From positions 34,410,242 through 34,474,241 of the forward strand of contig CM072523.1 in NCBI GenBank assembly GCA_036898135.1: 64,000 bases of DNA. Reading direction: 5' to 3'. The stretch comes from Oncomelania hupensis (lineage: Eukaryota > Mollusca > Gastropoda > Littorinimorpha > Pomatiopsidae). The translations under genes were made by a program, and so were the position numbers. This document shows, in pieces, positions 33,040-43,430 of this stretch; the stretch's first letter is position 1; every line of letters starts with the position of its first letter. Below the pieces are notes generated by a model that ran no database searches, was not told the DNA's origin, and worked only from the letters and a program-made list of their open reading frames with translations.

Positions 33040-33765
33040 ATTGCCGAACAGTTCGCTTCAGTTCCACTTTCAACCCTACTGCAATTACCCTTTTCAATTC
33101 AACCAACAAACGCTGATGGCTCTGCTCAGGACACCTCACCACCCTCAAATTAATAACCCCATCATTTATCTTTATCTGATTAATTGCTTTTACAACCAAA
33201 ATTGTATGTTTTACTTCACTACCCTCATGTCCATTGATAATTATCGTGTTTGTGAGTGTGAGTGTATTACCTTTATTTATCAACGACCAGTATCGTCTTA
33301 TTTTTACCTTAGAAATGTGCAATATTCATCAGTATGCGATAGACTTGTTTGGTATTTTTTATCTTGTTGTTATAATTATTTATGATATATTCTGTATGAA
33401 TGAATGCACAGCTGTAACGATGAATGAGCTAATGTAGTACGTGAATGTGTTGTGACTACGCGAGGCTTTTACGACTGAAATTTTAGTGCCTATTCTTTTA
33501 GTCCTACTTCTTACCTGTAATATTTTTACCTGCACGAGGCGTTCGCTCAATCAATGCATAGTTAATTTATGTACGGACGATGTGCGTACGGATCTTAATA
33601 TGTTGTCTGAACCTTTTATATCAGTCTGTGTCTTATTATTGTTCATTATAACTTGTCTTGATGTGTGATACATTTTTTATTTATATGGAGCCATAATATA
33701 ATGTGATGAGACTTGTACAATATTTCCATTCCTGTGGTAATAAAGATGTGTTGAATTGAATAAAT
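33040..33765 (+). mobile_element. Retroelement 3' region with TTGAATTGAAT tail
   Basis: AT-rich sequence without a conserved ORF ends in tgtggtaataaagatgtg and a ttgaattgaat tail at about 33735-33763, similar to 6650-6702 and 32815-32840. The 5' limit is uncertain. Confidence 0.45.
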
Positions 33766-34768
33766 CTGACGTCATAGTTTAGTTATTTCTCCCCATGCTC
33801 AAATTCTTAGCTGTTTTCTAAAAGCATCCGTCTCTGGTAATGCAAGAAAGGGTTGGAAAATGTCATTCTTTTTTATGTATTTGACTTTTATGAGTTCAAT
33901 TTTTTATGTTAGTGACATTTATGCATCTGTGTCGCGTGTGGTTTATTTGCACCCTGAGAATGTCAGCTCCGTCACCCCAGAGAAAAAAATTGACGTGTTT
34001 CTTTACTTTTTTTTAATCTTACCTGCCATTGTTTTGTTTATTTTTTTAAAGCATTTTACTTTCCATTGATTTACAGCTTTTTTTTCTTACAAGTTAAGTT
34101 CAAATCCTTTCTTACAAGTTAAGTTCAAATCCTGTTTACATGACCTGACCTTGGAATGCATTCCAACTTTGTCAACTATGAAGTTCGTGGAAGATTTTCA
34201 ACCCAAAAAATCTAGATTGTAAATTTTAGGTTTTGGCATGGAGTGGTTGTCGCGAGAGGCTAGTTCTAACCCAACACTAAAGCTTCATCCCTACACGTTC
34301 AGTCTGCTTTGACCTATATAAGTTAAGTCGCTGACCAGCAGACGACCGAAGTAGGTGGTTCTACACACATGTGTAGGCTACAGTTTCACTAAGATAAGCC
34401 GTGACCTCATCCAGCTGACCAATCACCCGCAACCCCAATACGTGGCGTTACTATTCTCGTAGTCTCGCACGAGAGCAGGCCCCAGCGGGAGGAGAGTTAG
34501 GCTTTGTCCGAACATCGTCGTAGCAATACGCCCGTTGATAGATCTCTCTAGCGGAAGTCTCGGCAGGTGACGGATGAAAAGCATTCATCGACAGTATAAC
34601 CCGTGCCTGACATTGTCAAGAAGGTAAAGGATTGATCTTTTGTTTCATCGCGATTCGTTGATGTGATTATTGGATTATGTTTGTGAAGTTTTGCCATGTT
34701 TTAGAATTGTGATTGGTAGTAAAACTTTGCTGACCACAGCAGGCTATGTATCCCTCTACCACGGGGGG

Positions 34769-34769
<1 letters not shown>
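33766..34769. repeat. Non-coding stretch with a perfect 25-bp tandem duplication (34083-34132)
   Basis: Units 34083-34107 and 34108-34132 (tttcttacaagttaagttc..) are identical. Nothing else is recognised. Confidence 0.7.
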
Positions 34770-35024
<255 letters not shown>

Positions 35025-35029
35025 TAGTT

Positions 35030-35610
35030 AGTTAATTAGATAGTTTGTTAGTTATTCATTGCGGACTGCAAAGAGCCGATTCGGGAACCCAAAATCAAGA
35101 CCACAACTTGGCTGAAGGAGGACACACCACTTATCCGCATTAAAGATCAGCTGAAACAACTCCATTGGTAACACTGAAGACACTCCACCAGCCGGTCACT
35201 GTATAATAAAGGCATCTCACGCAGAGGACGCTGAGCCTATACTCTAATTTATCGAACCTCCGTTTACAAAAACAAAATAGGATACAAGCATTATTATAAA
35301 ATATCAACAAAACACATACATATAAAATGCCTACATTGCTAAATATTATTATCATAGGAAGCCCTAGTGACCATTTGGCAGAAAGCGTCCAATATTCCCA
35401 AGCTGACACAACAGACCTCACGCACAAATGAGGAGTTTTGTCCCGGAAGAGTTTTCAATTAAAAAAAAAAAAGAGTAGGTGACTGGACTAGCGAAGAAGA
35501 TTAGTATCGTAGATTGATAGAACAGAGTAGGAATGAGAAAGAACAAATGTTAATGACAGCCACAGTGGGAATTTAAAGCACATAATTTCCAGAAAAGTCG
35601 GGATAATATT
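35030..35610 (-). mobile_element. Dispersed repeat R1, minus orientation
   Basis: This is the reverse complement of the R1 copy at 9440-10010, with the 3' end at the left (gttagttattcattgcggac) and the 5' part at cagtgggaatttaaagcac. A 95-codon minus frame (35427 to 35140) is not conserved in the other copy, so I do not call a protein. Confidence 0.75.
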
Positions 35611-36188
35611 TATACACCCGGAGGCAAACTTGTTTTTTCCAACTTAGTTCCAGTCATTCGCCCAAAAAGGCAATCACCGAAGTCGAACGAAGCTCTCCGA
35701 TGTGTTACGAAATGATGCTTGCATGGCTACGACTAGCTGACATTACAAATGATCGCTGTTGCTTCTAATTCTGTTCGATTTACACAGATTTAGCATTTCG
35801 CAACGGTATACTTTGTTAATATGAGCATAATATGAGCACAATTATTATCGACCATATTTAATAGTTGCGTTCCTTGATTTGCATTTTGTTAGTTCTCAGC
35901 AGTAAAGGCTAATAATAGCATTGCCCATTTCCTGCCTAGAACCAAGTAGACACTGTTATACAGTATACATAGGCTTAATCTACATTATCATATTATAAGT
36001 CAGTCTCCGCGCAGCGAACAAGCTCACTAGCTGAATATAATTATTAGACTTGTATTGTTTGTTTTATACGTAAATAAATGTATAAAGTATATCTATTCTA
36101 ATTAATAATATTTAGGCCTATACTTTATAATATTCGAATCTTGAAATTTCCGGAAAAGGACGAGTAGGCTAAGCGGTTTTTTTTTAAT

Positions 36189-36388
36189 AACTCGAGATCA
36201 GAGTTAAATTAATAGTTAGTTATTCATTGCTTACAGGGTCCAGCGGACTGCAAAGAGCCGAATCAGAACCACAAAATCAAGACAACTCGAGATCAGAGTT
36301 AAATTAAAAGCTTAATAGTTATTCATTGCTTACAGAGTCTAGCGGACTGCAAAGAGCCGAATCAGGACCACAAAATCGAGACCACAAC
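36189..36388 (-). repeat. Tandemly duplicated R1 3' ends inside the MULE
   Basis: Units 36189-36283 and 36284-36388 (aactcgagatcagag...gagccgaatcag.accacaaaatc) are about 95-105 bp each and correspond to the 3' end of R1 in minus orientation. Confidence 0.75.
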
Positions 36389-36392
36389 TTCG

Positions 36393-36465
36393 CTAGTAGT
36401 AGTAGTAGTAGTAGTAGCATAGTTATTTAGTTAAATCTTTAATTTATTTATTTGTTTTGTTTGTG

Positions 36466-36538
<73 letters not shown>
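36393..36538. repeat. (TAG)n and (ATT)n microsatellites in the MULE interior
   Basis: A short TAG run (about 36393-36418) and about 66 bp of ATT (36471-36538). Confidence 0.95.
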
Positions 36539-36539
<1 letters not shown>

Positions 36540-37421
36540 CTACTTAAAAATTAAAAAAAGAATAGTGTGCTGCTGTGCGTGCTCAATGGTGTAAATATGG
36601 TCAGTGACGTTTTGTTTGTTTTTGCTGAAGTTGGGTGTAACCCGAAATATTCAGATAGTGTTACTGGTTATTTTTTCTTATAGATTTACCAAAGTTTTCA
36701 GATGATTTATAGAAATTTCCGCCCGTTACGCAACATGTTTTTAATACGTGTTTCTCATTAAAATACATATAATTGAGATACATATAACAAATGTACTGTA
36801 TCAGTTAAAAAGAATAATATTAGTTAAATAAATAATTGCTTTGGTGCTTGCAATAAAAATGTCACTGTTTTTTGAGACCATTATAAACTTGCTTTGCCTT
36901 GTTGTGCTGAAGTGACATCAACGTATCCATAGCGCTTTGAAGTTTTGTCATGGTTTTATTGTTGATATAGATGTGAAATCGTTGTATGTGTGCTTTATGT
37001 GTTATGTATTACTTTTACTCCTTATTACTAATTATGTCAGTATATTATTCATCATAAAATAATAATAATAATACTAACTGCTTCAAAATGCAAATCTCGA
37101 CTTGAGCTTGAAGCTGTGCAGATCGAAATAGAATTAGATCTAGCAGCGGCTATTTTTATGCACGGATGTTTCACCACAGGCTCTGAAGTCTTTTCTTTTG
37201 TCTTTGTAAACTCCTAAATACGTACGTAGTATAGTATGTAATTGAGGCCTACGAAAGACGAGAATTCCCAGCCTGTGGTTTCACGTAGTCCTGCCAGCAT
37301 TCGTTCGTAAAACATCGGATAGCTCCGCTCGACTCGGAGAGCTTCGTTCGACTTCGGTAATTGCCTTTTTCGGGAAAGTGACTGGAACTAGGTTGGAAAA
37401 AACAAGTTCGCCACCCGGAGG

Positions 37422-38780
37422 TCGGGGGGCGGGGGGGGGGGGGGAAGGGGGCAGAGGGAGGATTATATATAATTAATATTCAGATCAAGGCGGGACAAAA
37501 CCCATGAAGTTGGTTGAGAATTGGGGGCTCATCCATGCGGCATTTTTGTACTATTTTGCCTTGTCGGCATGCTGAGATCGGATTCGCTGATGATGCGTAG
37601 GTCCGGTTAACACGAATGCGTACCTATCTCATTTACATATGTGCGTGCGCTTGGCTGTCATGGCAAATGTTTCTAAAATGGTGATTGAAGAGTTAATAGA
37701 TCCTGTCTTTGTCCCTGGTTATCTGACTGTTTTATGATCTATTTATATCAGTGTATGTCCGTATGGTTCTGTGTCTGTCGGCCCCCCCCCCACCCCCCAC
37801 CCCCCTCTCTCTCTCTCTCTCTCTCCCTCTCTTTCATTCAGGAAATGACAACCTACTTCACCTAGTTCATACTTATTTGAGTAGTTACTCTAATAAGTAT
37901 GAACAAGGTGAATTACTGTACACTGATGAGAAAGAAACAAAAAAAGGAAGGAAAAAATCAATAAAGAGGTTGCATGTTAAAATAGAATTACAAATAACAA
38001 AAATAAATACATACATAAATGCATAGCTGAATTGCAATGTAGGAAATTCATTTAACTTTTTCCGTTTTTTTAGCTAGAGGTTTTCAAATAGAAATTGAAA
38101 TTATAATAATATTATTGATTAGCCGTTCGACTTTGAAAGAACTGTTTCATTATGAAACGCCCCTCTCACCTCCCATTATTCCTCCCATCCCCTTCTCTTT
38201 GTGACCAGAGAAGAAGCTTTTTGTTAAATGAAATAAAACTAGAAATGGACAGTCAGACTCTCCTTAATGCCTGCACATTTTCCTGAACTAAAGTTAGCAC
38301 AATCATGAGATCCGCTGATGATGAAGAAACGAAAAAGCAGAAATTGCATTTTACGATCAACCAAACTGGTTTTGATAAGAGTTCCAACAAATAAAACCGG
38401 TTTTGATGAGACAGAAGTATTGTTGGTGGTAGGGATGGGAGAAGGGGGGGGGGGGGGGGGGGGGGCAGAAGGAAAACTTGAAGACAAACTAATAATGTAC
38501 GTTTCGGATCGCGGATCCCAGAATCCGGTTGTCCTGACAGAGAACACTTTTTCCCATAAAGACTGTTGATTTCTTCGTCTCACTTGTATTATTACTCCCT
38601 CCACCCCACCCACCCCACTATACTCCTTCCTCCCGTCTCCCCACCCCACATCCATCCCCAGCCCACATTACGTTGAGCAACATCGCAACTAATGACACTG
38701 AAGCGGAAACTGAACCTTATGCTTCGGCCCTTGAAACTGATGCACACCAGTAACCAACACGGTAGTTACTGAGCAGGAAC
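37422..38780. other. Non-coding stretch with G-runs, a (TC)n and a small hairpin
   Basis: G-rich runs occur at about 37424-37455 and 38440-38466. A hairpin of 19-nt arms lies at about 37859-37877 and 37892-37910 (cacctagttcatacttatt). Minus-strand frames opposite the G-runs are proline artefacts. No gene recognised. Confidence 0.55.
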
Positions 38781-38789
38781 CATCCGAAC

Positions 38790-38960
38790 GACACTATTTG
38801 GCCTAATCCCCTCCCCGCCATTTTCGCTTCCTATGCTTCCAATTGTCCATTCGCTGTCAAAAAGACGGCACATGCGCAATGACGTCGTGAATACGAAGTC
38901 ACGTGCCGCGCGTGCGCACCTCTGCTGCAAATTGCCGGTGGAGTGTTTGGTTTCTTCCTC
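38790..38960. promoter_or_regulatory. CpG-rich promoter-like block
   Basis: It clusters gccattttcgcttcc, catgcgcaatgacgtcgtg (CRE-like TGACGTCG), tcacgtgc (E-box CACGTG) and gcgcgtgcgcac. This resembles an invertebrate TATA-less promoter, but I find no clear gene on either side. Confidence 0.35.
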
Positions 38961-39292
38961 CAGTTCTAGTGCTTTTAGTTTGGCTGTTGTGGTTACCTTA
39001 AGAATGAGGGGTGGAGGGGGGTGGGGGAGCCGCATAATGCCGCCTGTTTCCCTGTCTTGAATGCTGATCGCTTACTCGAGAAAATTTTCCGCCACACTTG
39101 GTACGAAGAATACCGCTGGACGATTATGCATGCAAAAAGTAAAACTAAGAGGTGTCTGTTGTTTTCCAACTGTCTGATTATGTTCTACGCTTGGTTTGCA
39201 ACAGACTTGACAACCCCCATTCTGGAGCAGAGAAGAACAGAAGAGATGAAAAGTGAAGAAGAGAAGAGAAGAGGAGAGAAGAGGAGAGAGAG

Positions 39293-39299
<7 letters not shown>

Positions 39300-39353
<54 letters not shown>

Positions 39354-39390
39354 AGAAGAAGAAGAAGAAGAAGAAGAAGAAGAAGAAGAA

Positions 39391-39474
<84 letters not shown>

Positions 39475-39559
39475 CATGATGATTTTTTTTAAAATAAAAC
39501 GCGATCTCAGATGACAGTCTGAGAGAGAGAGAGAGGGAGGGGGGAGTGAGATTCTGGGA

Positions 39560-39621
<62 letters not shown>

Positions 39622-39655
39622 TTTAAATATAAAGCGCGATCCCAGATAAAAGTCT

Positions 39656-39700
<45 letters not shown>
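39300..39700. repeat. Repeated module: (GA)n, (GAA)n, (GAT)n and 'aaagcgcgatcccagat'
   Basis: Module 1 (about 39300-39520) and module 2 (about 39521-39700) share (GA)n, then 'gggaatgatgatg' with (GAT)n, then tttttttaaa.ataaa.cgcgatc.cagat.a.agtctgaga. A third copy lies at 45500-45735, on the far side of the LINE, which therefore inserted within the GA tract of this local tandem family. Confidence 0.85.
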
Positions 39701-39703
<3 letters not shown>

Positions 39704-39747
39704 CAGAATCAGAATCAGAATCAGAATGGTTTATTGTATAGACCACC

Positions 39748-39769
39748 GGCCCGTTACAATGGGTGGGCC
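39748..39769 (-). other. 3' terminal hairpin of the LINE
   Basis: GGCCC and GGGCC arms with a 12-nt loop lie 20 bases upstream of the hexamer tail. 3' hairpins are used by several LINE reverse transcriptases to recognise their RNA; that role here is inference. Confidence 0.45.
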
Positions 39770-39878
39770 AAAATAACTAATAAATAAAATAAAAAATAAA
39801 AATAAAAAAAATAAAAAAATAAACAATGCAAGAAGGCATAATTATATGATACATATCATCGCAAGCACTATATTACAT

Positions 39879-42800
39879 TCAACCATTTTGCTTCATCATT
39901 CTTTCACGCAAGCAAAAAGCTTTATATATAAATACAGCCAGATTATTAACAACAGCTGAAACTGGGCATGATACCAACAGTCGAAACTTGGCCAAACACG
40001 GATGTCTGCAGTATTTTACAGGAATTAATTCATTTCTAATTTCATTGTACAGTGGACATGCTAATAAAAAATGAACCTCAGTTTCATCGACTGTCTGACA
40101 AAATGGACAAGCTTTCCTATCATCTGCAATAGGCTTATACTGAAGGAAATGACAATTTAATTTAGACATACCAATTCTAAAGCGAGTGTACTGTCTTCGT
40201 ACAAAAATGTTCTTTACTGAAAGTACATACTGACACAGAGAAAGTGATTGATTATAGTTAGTGTACACACTGTACAAATGATGTGACATCAATGATGAGT
40301 GCCAGTTTTGTCTTGCACAATCAATTAGCCTTTCCTTAAAACAGCGAACGAAAGAGGGTACGTCACCCACACCCTGTGCCTCCCAGACGACGCCAAAACC
40401 ATACATATACAAAATATTCCTCACGGCACAAGCCCAGGTAACGTAGTTTTGTCTTTGCAAAAACAAGAGCATGTTGTACGCTTTTTTAGAATAGCGGTCA
40501 TCACCTAGAAACAACAGGCGTAGCCAAAACTTAATACATCTTACATGAGTCGTCACAAACAAAGGATATCTGCCTGTTTCTCCGTACACAAGATGTCTAG
40601 GAGCCTTGGGATGTACCCCCAAGAACTTCTTTAAAGCAAAAAGATGGACACGTTCAATAATTTCTTGATTTTTTGTCAGTCCCCATATTTCTGAACCGTA
40701 TGTCAAAATAGGTTGAATTTGACAGTCAAACAATTTAAAAAATAGATTCGGAGAATGTTCACCAACAGTCCAAAGCGTTCTTATAATAGCCATTAATCCT
40801 TTCCTGGCACGACAAGCAAGATCGTCCATAGTACGAGTGAAACGAAGACGCGGAGTCAAATATATTCCTAAGTACTTGTAAGAGTTTACAATCTTCAAAG
40901 GTTCATCACCATAACACCATCGTTCACTTGAAGCAAGATGGCCACCATTTCTAAAGACAACAACATTAGACTTGTCTAAATTAACAACAAGATCTAGGTT
41001 CCTTGCAGTGTTGTACAAAATGTTTAGTTGTGTTTGAAGACCAGTTATAGTATCTGAAATAAGAGCCACGTCATCAGCAAACAGCAAAATCAATAGCTGA
41101 ATAAAATCTGGTGATAACTGGATCCCGTGTTTTCCATCTGCCAGTATGTCCTTCGTCAATTTATTTACAAAGAGCGAAAAAATTATCGGTGAACATATTT
41201 CCCCCTGCTTCAGGCCGCGAGGGCACATAAAAGTATCAGTGAAGTCACCCCCAACCCGTATCTTCGCCTTAACAATTGCATACATACTTTTCAATGCCTT
41301 TAAAATCTTACCATTCAAGCCATTCTTTTTAAGGACCTTCCATAGCTTATCTCTAGAAATATTGTCAAAGGCCTTCCTGAAATCAATGAACGCTACATAA
41401 AGTTTTCTGTGTCTGACAAGTTGTTTCTGAATCATAGCATACAAAGTAAAAACATGATCAGCTGTACTATGCTCTTTTCTAAATCCCGCTTGTTCTTCGC
41501 CGATTAGATCATGTTCTTCAATCCACTTGTTTATTCGCTGATTTAAAACAAAGCTGTAAATTTTACTACAAATATTTAACAGTGAAATGCCTCTGAAATT
41601 ATCAGGATTACTCAAATCACCTTTTTTGTGGATAGGTTGTAGAATAGCTAACGTCCAATCACTCGGGAATAAACCTTTGTCAAAAATATAATTAAAGTAT
41701 TTGAACAAGAAGGGCATGATACAATCAACACTGTTCTTATAGAACTCTCCAATAATACCATCAGGACCTGCGGCTTTCTTATTCTTCAACGCATTAATAG
41801 CAGCCGTTATTTCGGGTTCGGAAATGCGACAGTTTAACATTTCGTCTGGATGCACATTTAAATTAGAAACACTAGGTTCAACAAACGTCACACCATCACC
41901 ATCACCATCAACACCCTCCCCATCAATAGAATCAGACATAAACACATTCTTAAAATGCTCTAACCATTGCTCTTTTGAAATATTGGACTGACAAGAAGAG
42001 CGTGGGCGTACTGAGCGAATCGAATCCCAGAACTTCGCAGAATTATTCATGTTGTCGTGTAACGATTGAATAAAAGTTGCTTTAAAATCAAATTTCTTAC
42101 GTCGAAGTAATTCTTTGTACTCTCGTCTTTTTTGTGTGTAACCCAGTCTATCTTCGTCTCTGTTGTGTATGTGAAATTTTCTCAAGTGCTGTCTCAAAAC
42201 CTTTCTACTTTGCTTGCATTCTAAATCAAACCACACTCTCCTTTTCTCAGATCCCACGTATATATTCTTTAGCATACATTTGCCAGAAATATTAAAACAA
42301 TCGTTAAACTTTTCTAAGGCAAGATCGATGTTGAAATCAATAATGTTACATGCCTCTTCAATAGCAGATTTAACTCTGTCTGAATTCATAACCTCACAAA
42401 AAGTAGAACGCTGTTCACAGTCCCATGTATATTTTGAAAATGAAAAGCCGGGAGTATTACTTTTCTTTACCTCTACTGTTTCGCCACAGCGGAAAAACAA
42501 TTCTACCGCTGCATGTTTCGACTCCACCATTGGTAAAACCTTAAAGTGTATACACTTGTTAAGAATGCCATTAGAAACAATAAAAAGGTCAATCACGCTA
42601 CACCCAGACTGAGAGACGTACGTATAGTCACTAGAAAAATTACGGCATTTAAGGCCGTTTACAATAGACAAACAAAATTCATCACAAACGTTCAGTAAAT
42701 ATTTTCCAAAAGTGTTAACGGTTGTGTCTTTAGAAACACGATCGTTCACATCGTCATTTGCAGTTTCATATTCTTCATCATTAACGAAATCATCAATATT

Positions 42801-43265
42801 GTCAATAGGATCACGTGTTACGCTTGAGTTCCTCGAAGCCGTCCTGGCGTTCATGTCACCACAAATAACTAGGGGCAGATCATCAAAACGATTACCAAGA
42901 TCTAATAAGCAGTCTTCTAGCATCGTAACGCCATTATAAATATCCGTCTCCTGGTAATATTTGGCGTTTTCTGGTGGTAGATACACACATACAAGAATAC
43001 AGTCCCTTTCTAAACCCAGCAGATTATGAGAGATTTTCATTGCAATAATATTGTCAAACTCTATTAAGATTTGTTCAAAATGATTGCTATAGAGTTTCTT
43101 AACAAGAAGTAATAATCCCCCACTAAGGCGTCCCTGTACACTGTCTGTTAGTTTTAATGCAGGGCTGACAAAAACGTCGTAGTCAGGGAACACAGACTGT
43201 GGAATATTTTCAACGAATGTTTCTACCAATAAGGCGACATCATATTTACGTACGAAGGACTCCAT
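39879..43265 (-). CDS. LINE ORF2: AP-endonuclease and reverse transcriptase
   Basis: The AUG-initiated frame is 1128 residues, but the frame is open for a further 54 codons up to the ORF1 stop (43427-43266). The endonuclease begins in that upstream part (FCTFNIEGF, with the conserved Asn) and continues with LLVETF (14-19 approximately), GDMNART (136-142), SVIDLFIVS (223-231) and SKH (249-251). The RT has AAGPDG (498-503), AFIDFRKAFD (625-634), RGLKQGEICSP (683-693) and the catalytic FADD (729-732). A C-terminal Cys/His knuckle C-x2-C-x8-H-x4-C sits at 1053-1070. There is no RNase H domain that I recognise. The enzyme would nick chromosomal DNA and copy the LINE RNA at the nick. Because the endonuclease Asn lies upstream of the first AUG, translation from 43265 alone would give a truncated nuclease. 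Confidence 0.9.
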   Translation of the reverse strand: MESFVRKYDVALLVETFVENIPQSVFPDYDVFVSPALKLTDSVQGRLSGGLLLLVKKLYSNHFEQILIEFDNIIAMKISHNLLGLERDCILVCVYLPPENAKYYQETDIYNGVTMLEDCLLDLGNRFDDLPLVICGDMNARTASRNSSVTRDPIDNIDDFVNDEEYETANDDVNDRVSKDTTVNTFGKYLLNVCDEFCLSIVNGLKCRNFSSDYTYVSQSGCSVIDLFIVSNGILNKCIHFKVLPMVESKHAAVELFFRCGETVEVKKSNTPGFSFSKYTWDCEQRSTFCEVMNSDRVKSAIEEACNIIDFNIDLALEKFNDCFNISGKCMLKNIYVGSEKRRVWFDLECKQSRKVLRQHLRKFHIHNRDEDRLGYTQKRREYKELLRRKKFDFKATFIQSLHDNMNNSAKFWDSIRSVRPRSSCQSNISKEQWLEHFKNVFMSDSIDGEGVDGDGDGVTFVEPSVSNLNVHPDEMLNCRISEPEITAAINALKNKKAAGPDGIIGEFYKNSVDCIMPFLFKYFNYIFDKGLFPSDWTLAILQPIHKKGDLSNPDNFRGISLLNICSKIYSFVLNQRINKWIEEHDLIGEEQAGFRKEHSTADHVFTLYAMIQKQLVRHRKLYVAFIDFRKAFDNISRDKLWKVLKKNGLNGKILKALKSMYAIVKAKIRVGGDFTDTFMCPRGLKQGEICSPIIFSLFVNKLTKDILADGKHGIQLSPDFIQLLILLFADDVALISDTITGLQTQLNILYNTARNLDLVVNLDKSNVVVFRNGGHLASSERWCYGDEPLKIVNSYKYLGIYLTPRLRFTRTMDDLACRARKGLMAIIRTLWTVGEHSPNLFFKLFDCQIQPILTYGSEIWGLTKNQEIIERVHLFALKKFLGVHPKAPRHLVYGETGRYPLFVTTHVRCIKFWLRLLFLGDDRYSKKAYNMLLFLQRQNYVTWACAVRNILYMYGFGVVWEAQGVGDVPSFVRCFKERLIDCARQNWHSSLMSHHLYSVYTNYNQSLSLCQYVLSVKNIFVRRQYTRFRIGMSKLNCHFLQYKPIADDRKACPFCQTVDETEVHFLLACPLYNEIRNELIPVKYCRHPCLAKFRLLVSCPVSAVVNNLAVFIYKAFCLRERMMKQNG

Positions 43266-43427
43266 GTCTAACTCATTTAAAGTTGTCCAAAAACCCTCAA
43301 TGTTAAAGGTACAAAAAGTTAAATTAAAAGAACTATTTACGTTGCTATCATCTGTTTTAGAGGCAGCACTTACTGTTTGTGAACGTGTACCAGTATGATT
43401 AAGTGACTCTGGGCCTTGGTCTTTCCC

Positions 43428-43430
43428 TCA
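43428..43430 (-). promoter_or_regulatory. In-frame UGA between ORF1 and ORF2 (candidate readthrough site)
   Basis: ORF1 stops at UGA in the context GUC AGU UGA GGG AAA, and ORF2 is open immediately afterwards in the same frame. One substitution (for example CGA to TGA at a CpG) would create this stop from a single long ORF of about 1740 codons. Confidence 0.6.

Larger units (their letters stand above)
35624..37411. mobile_element. Mutator-like (MULE-type) non-autonomous DNA transposon, 1.8 kb
   Basis: Terminal inverted repeats of about 100 bp (35624-35720 and 37296-37411) start gc(a/g)aacttgttttttccaac. They share ccagtca, aaggcaat.accgaagtcg and aacgaagctctccga; the right arm has an internal insertion of about 18 bp. 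A direct 9-bp duplication CACCCGGAG lies at 35615-35623 and 37412-37420, with the next base also matching. Long TIRs with a 9-bp duplication are typical of Mutator-like elements; Merlin (8-9 bp) is an alternative. The interior has no transposase frame, only R1 fragments and TAG/ATT microsatellites. Confidence 0.75.

Noticed and set aside
35140..35427. 95-codon cysteine-rich minus-strand frame in R1
   Set aside because: The corresponding region of the other R1 copy (9440-10010) does not preserve the frame.
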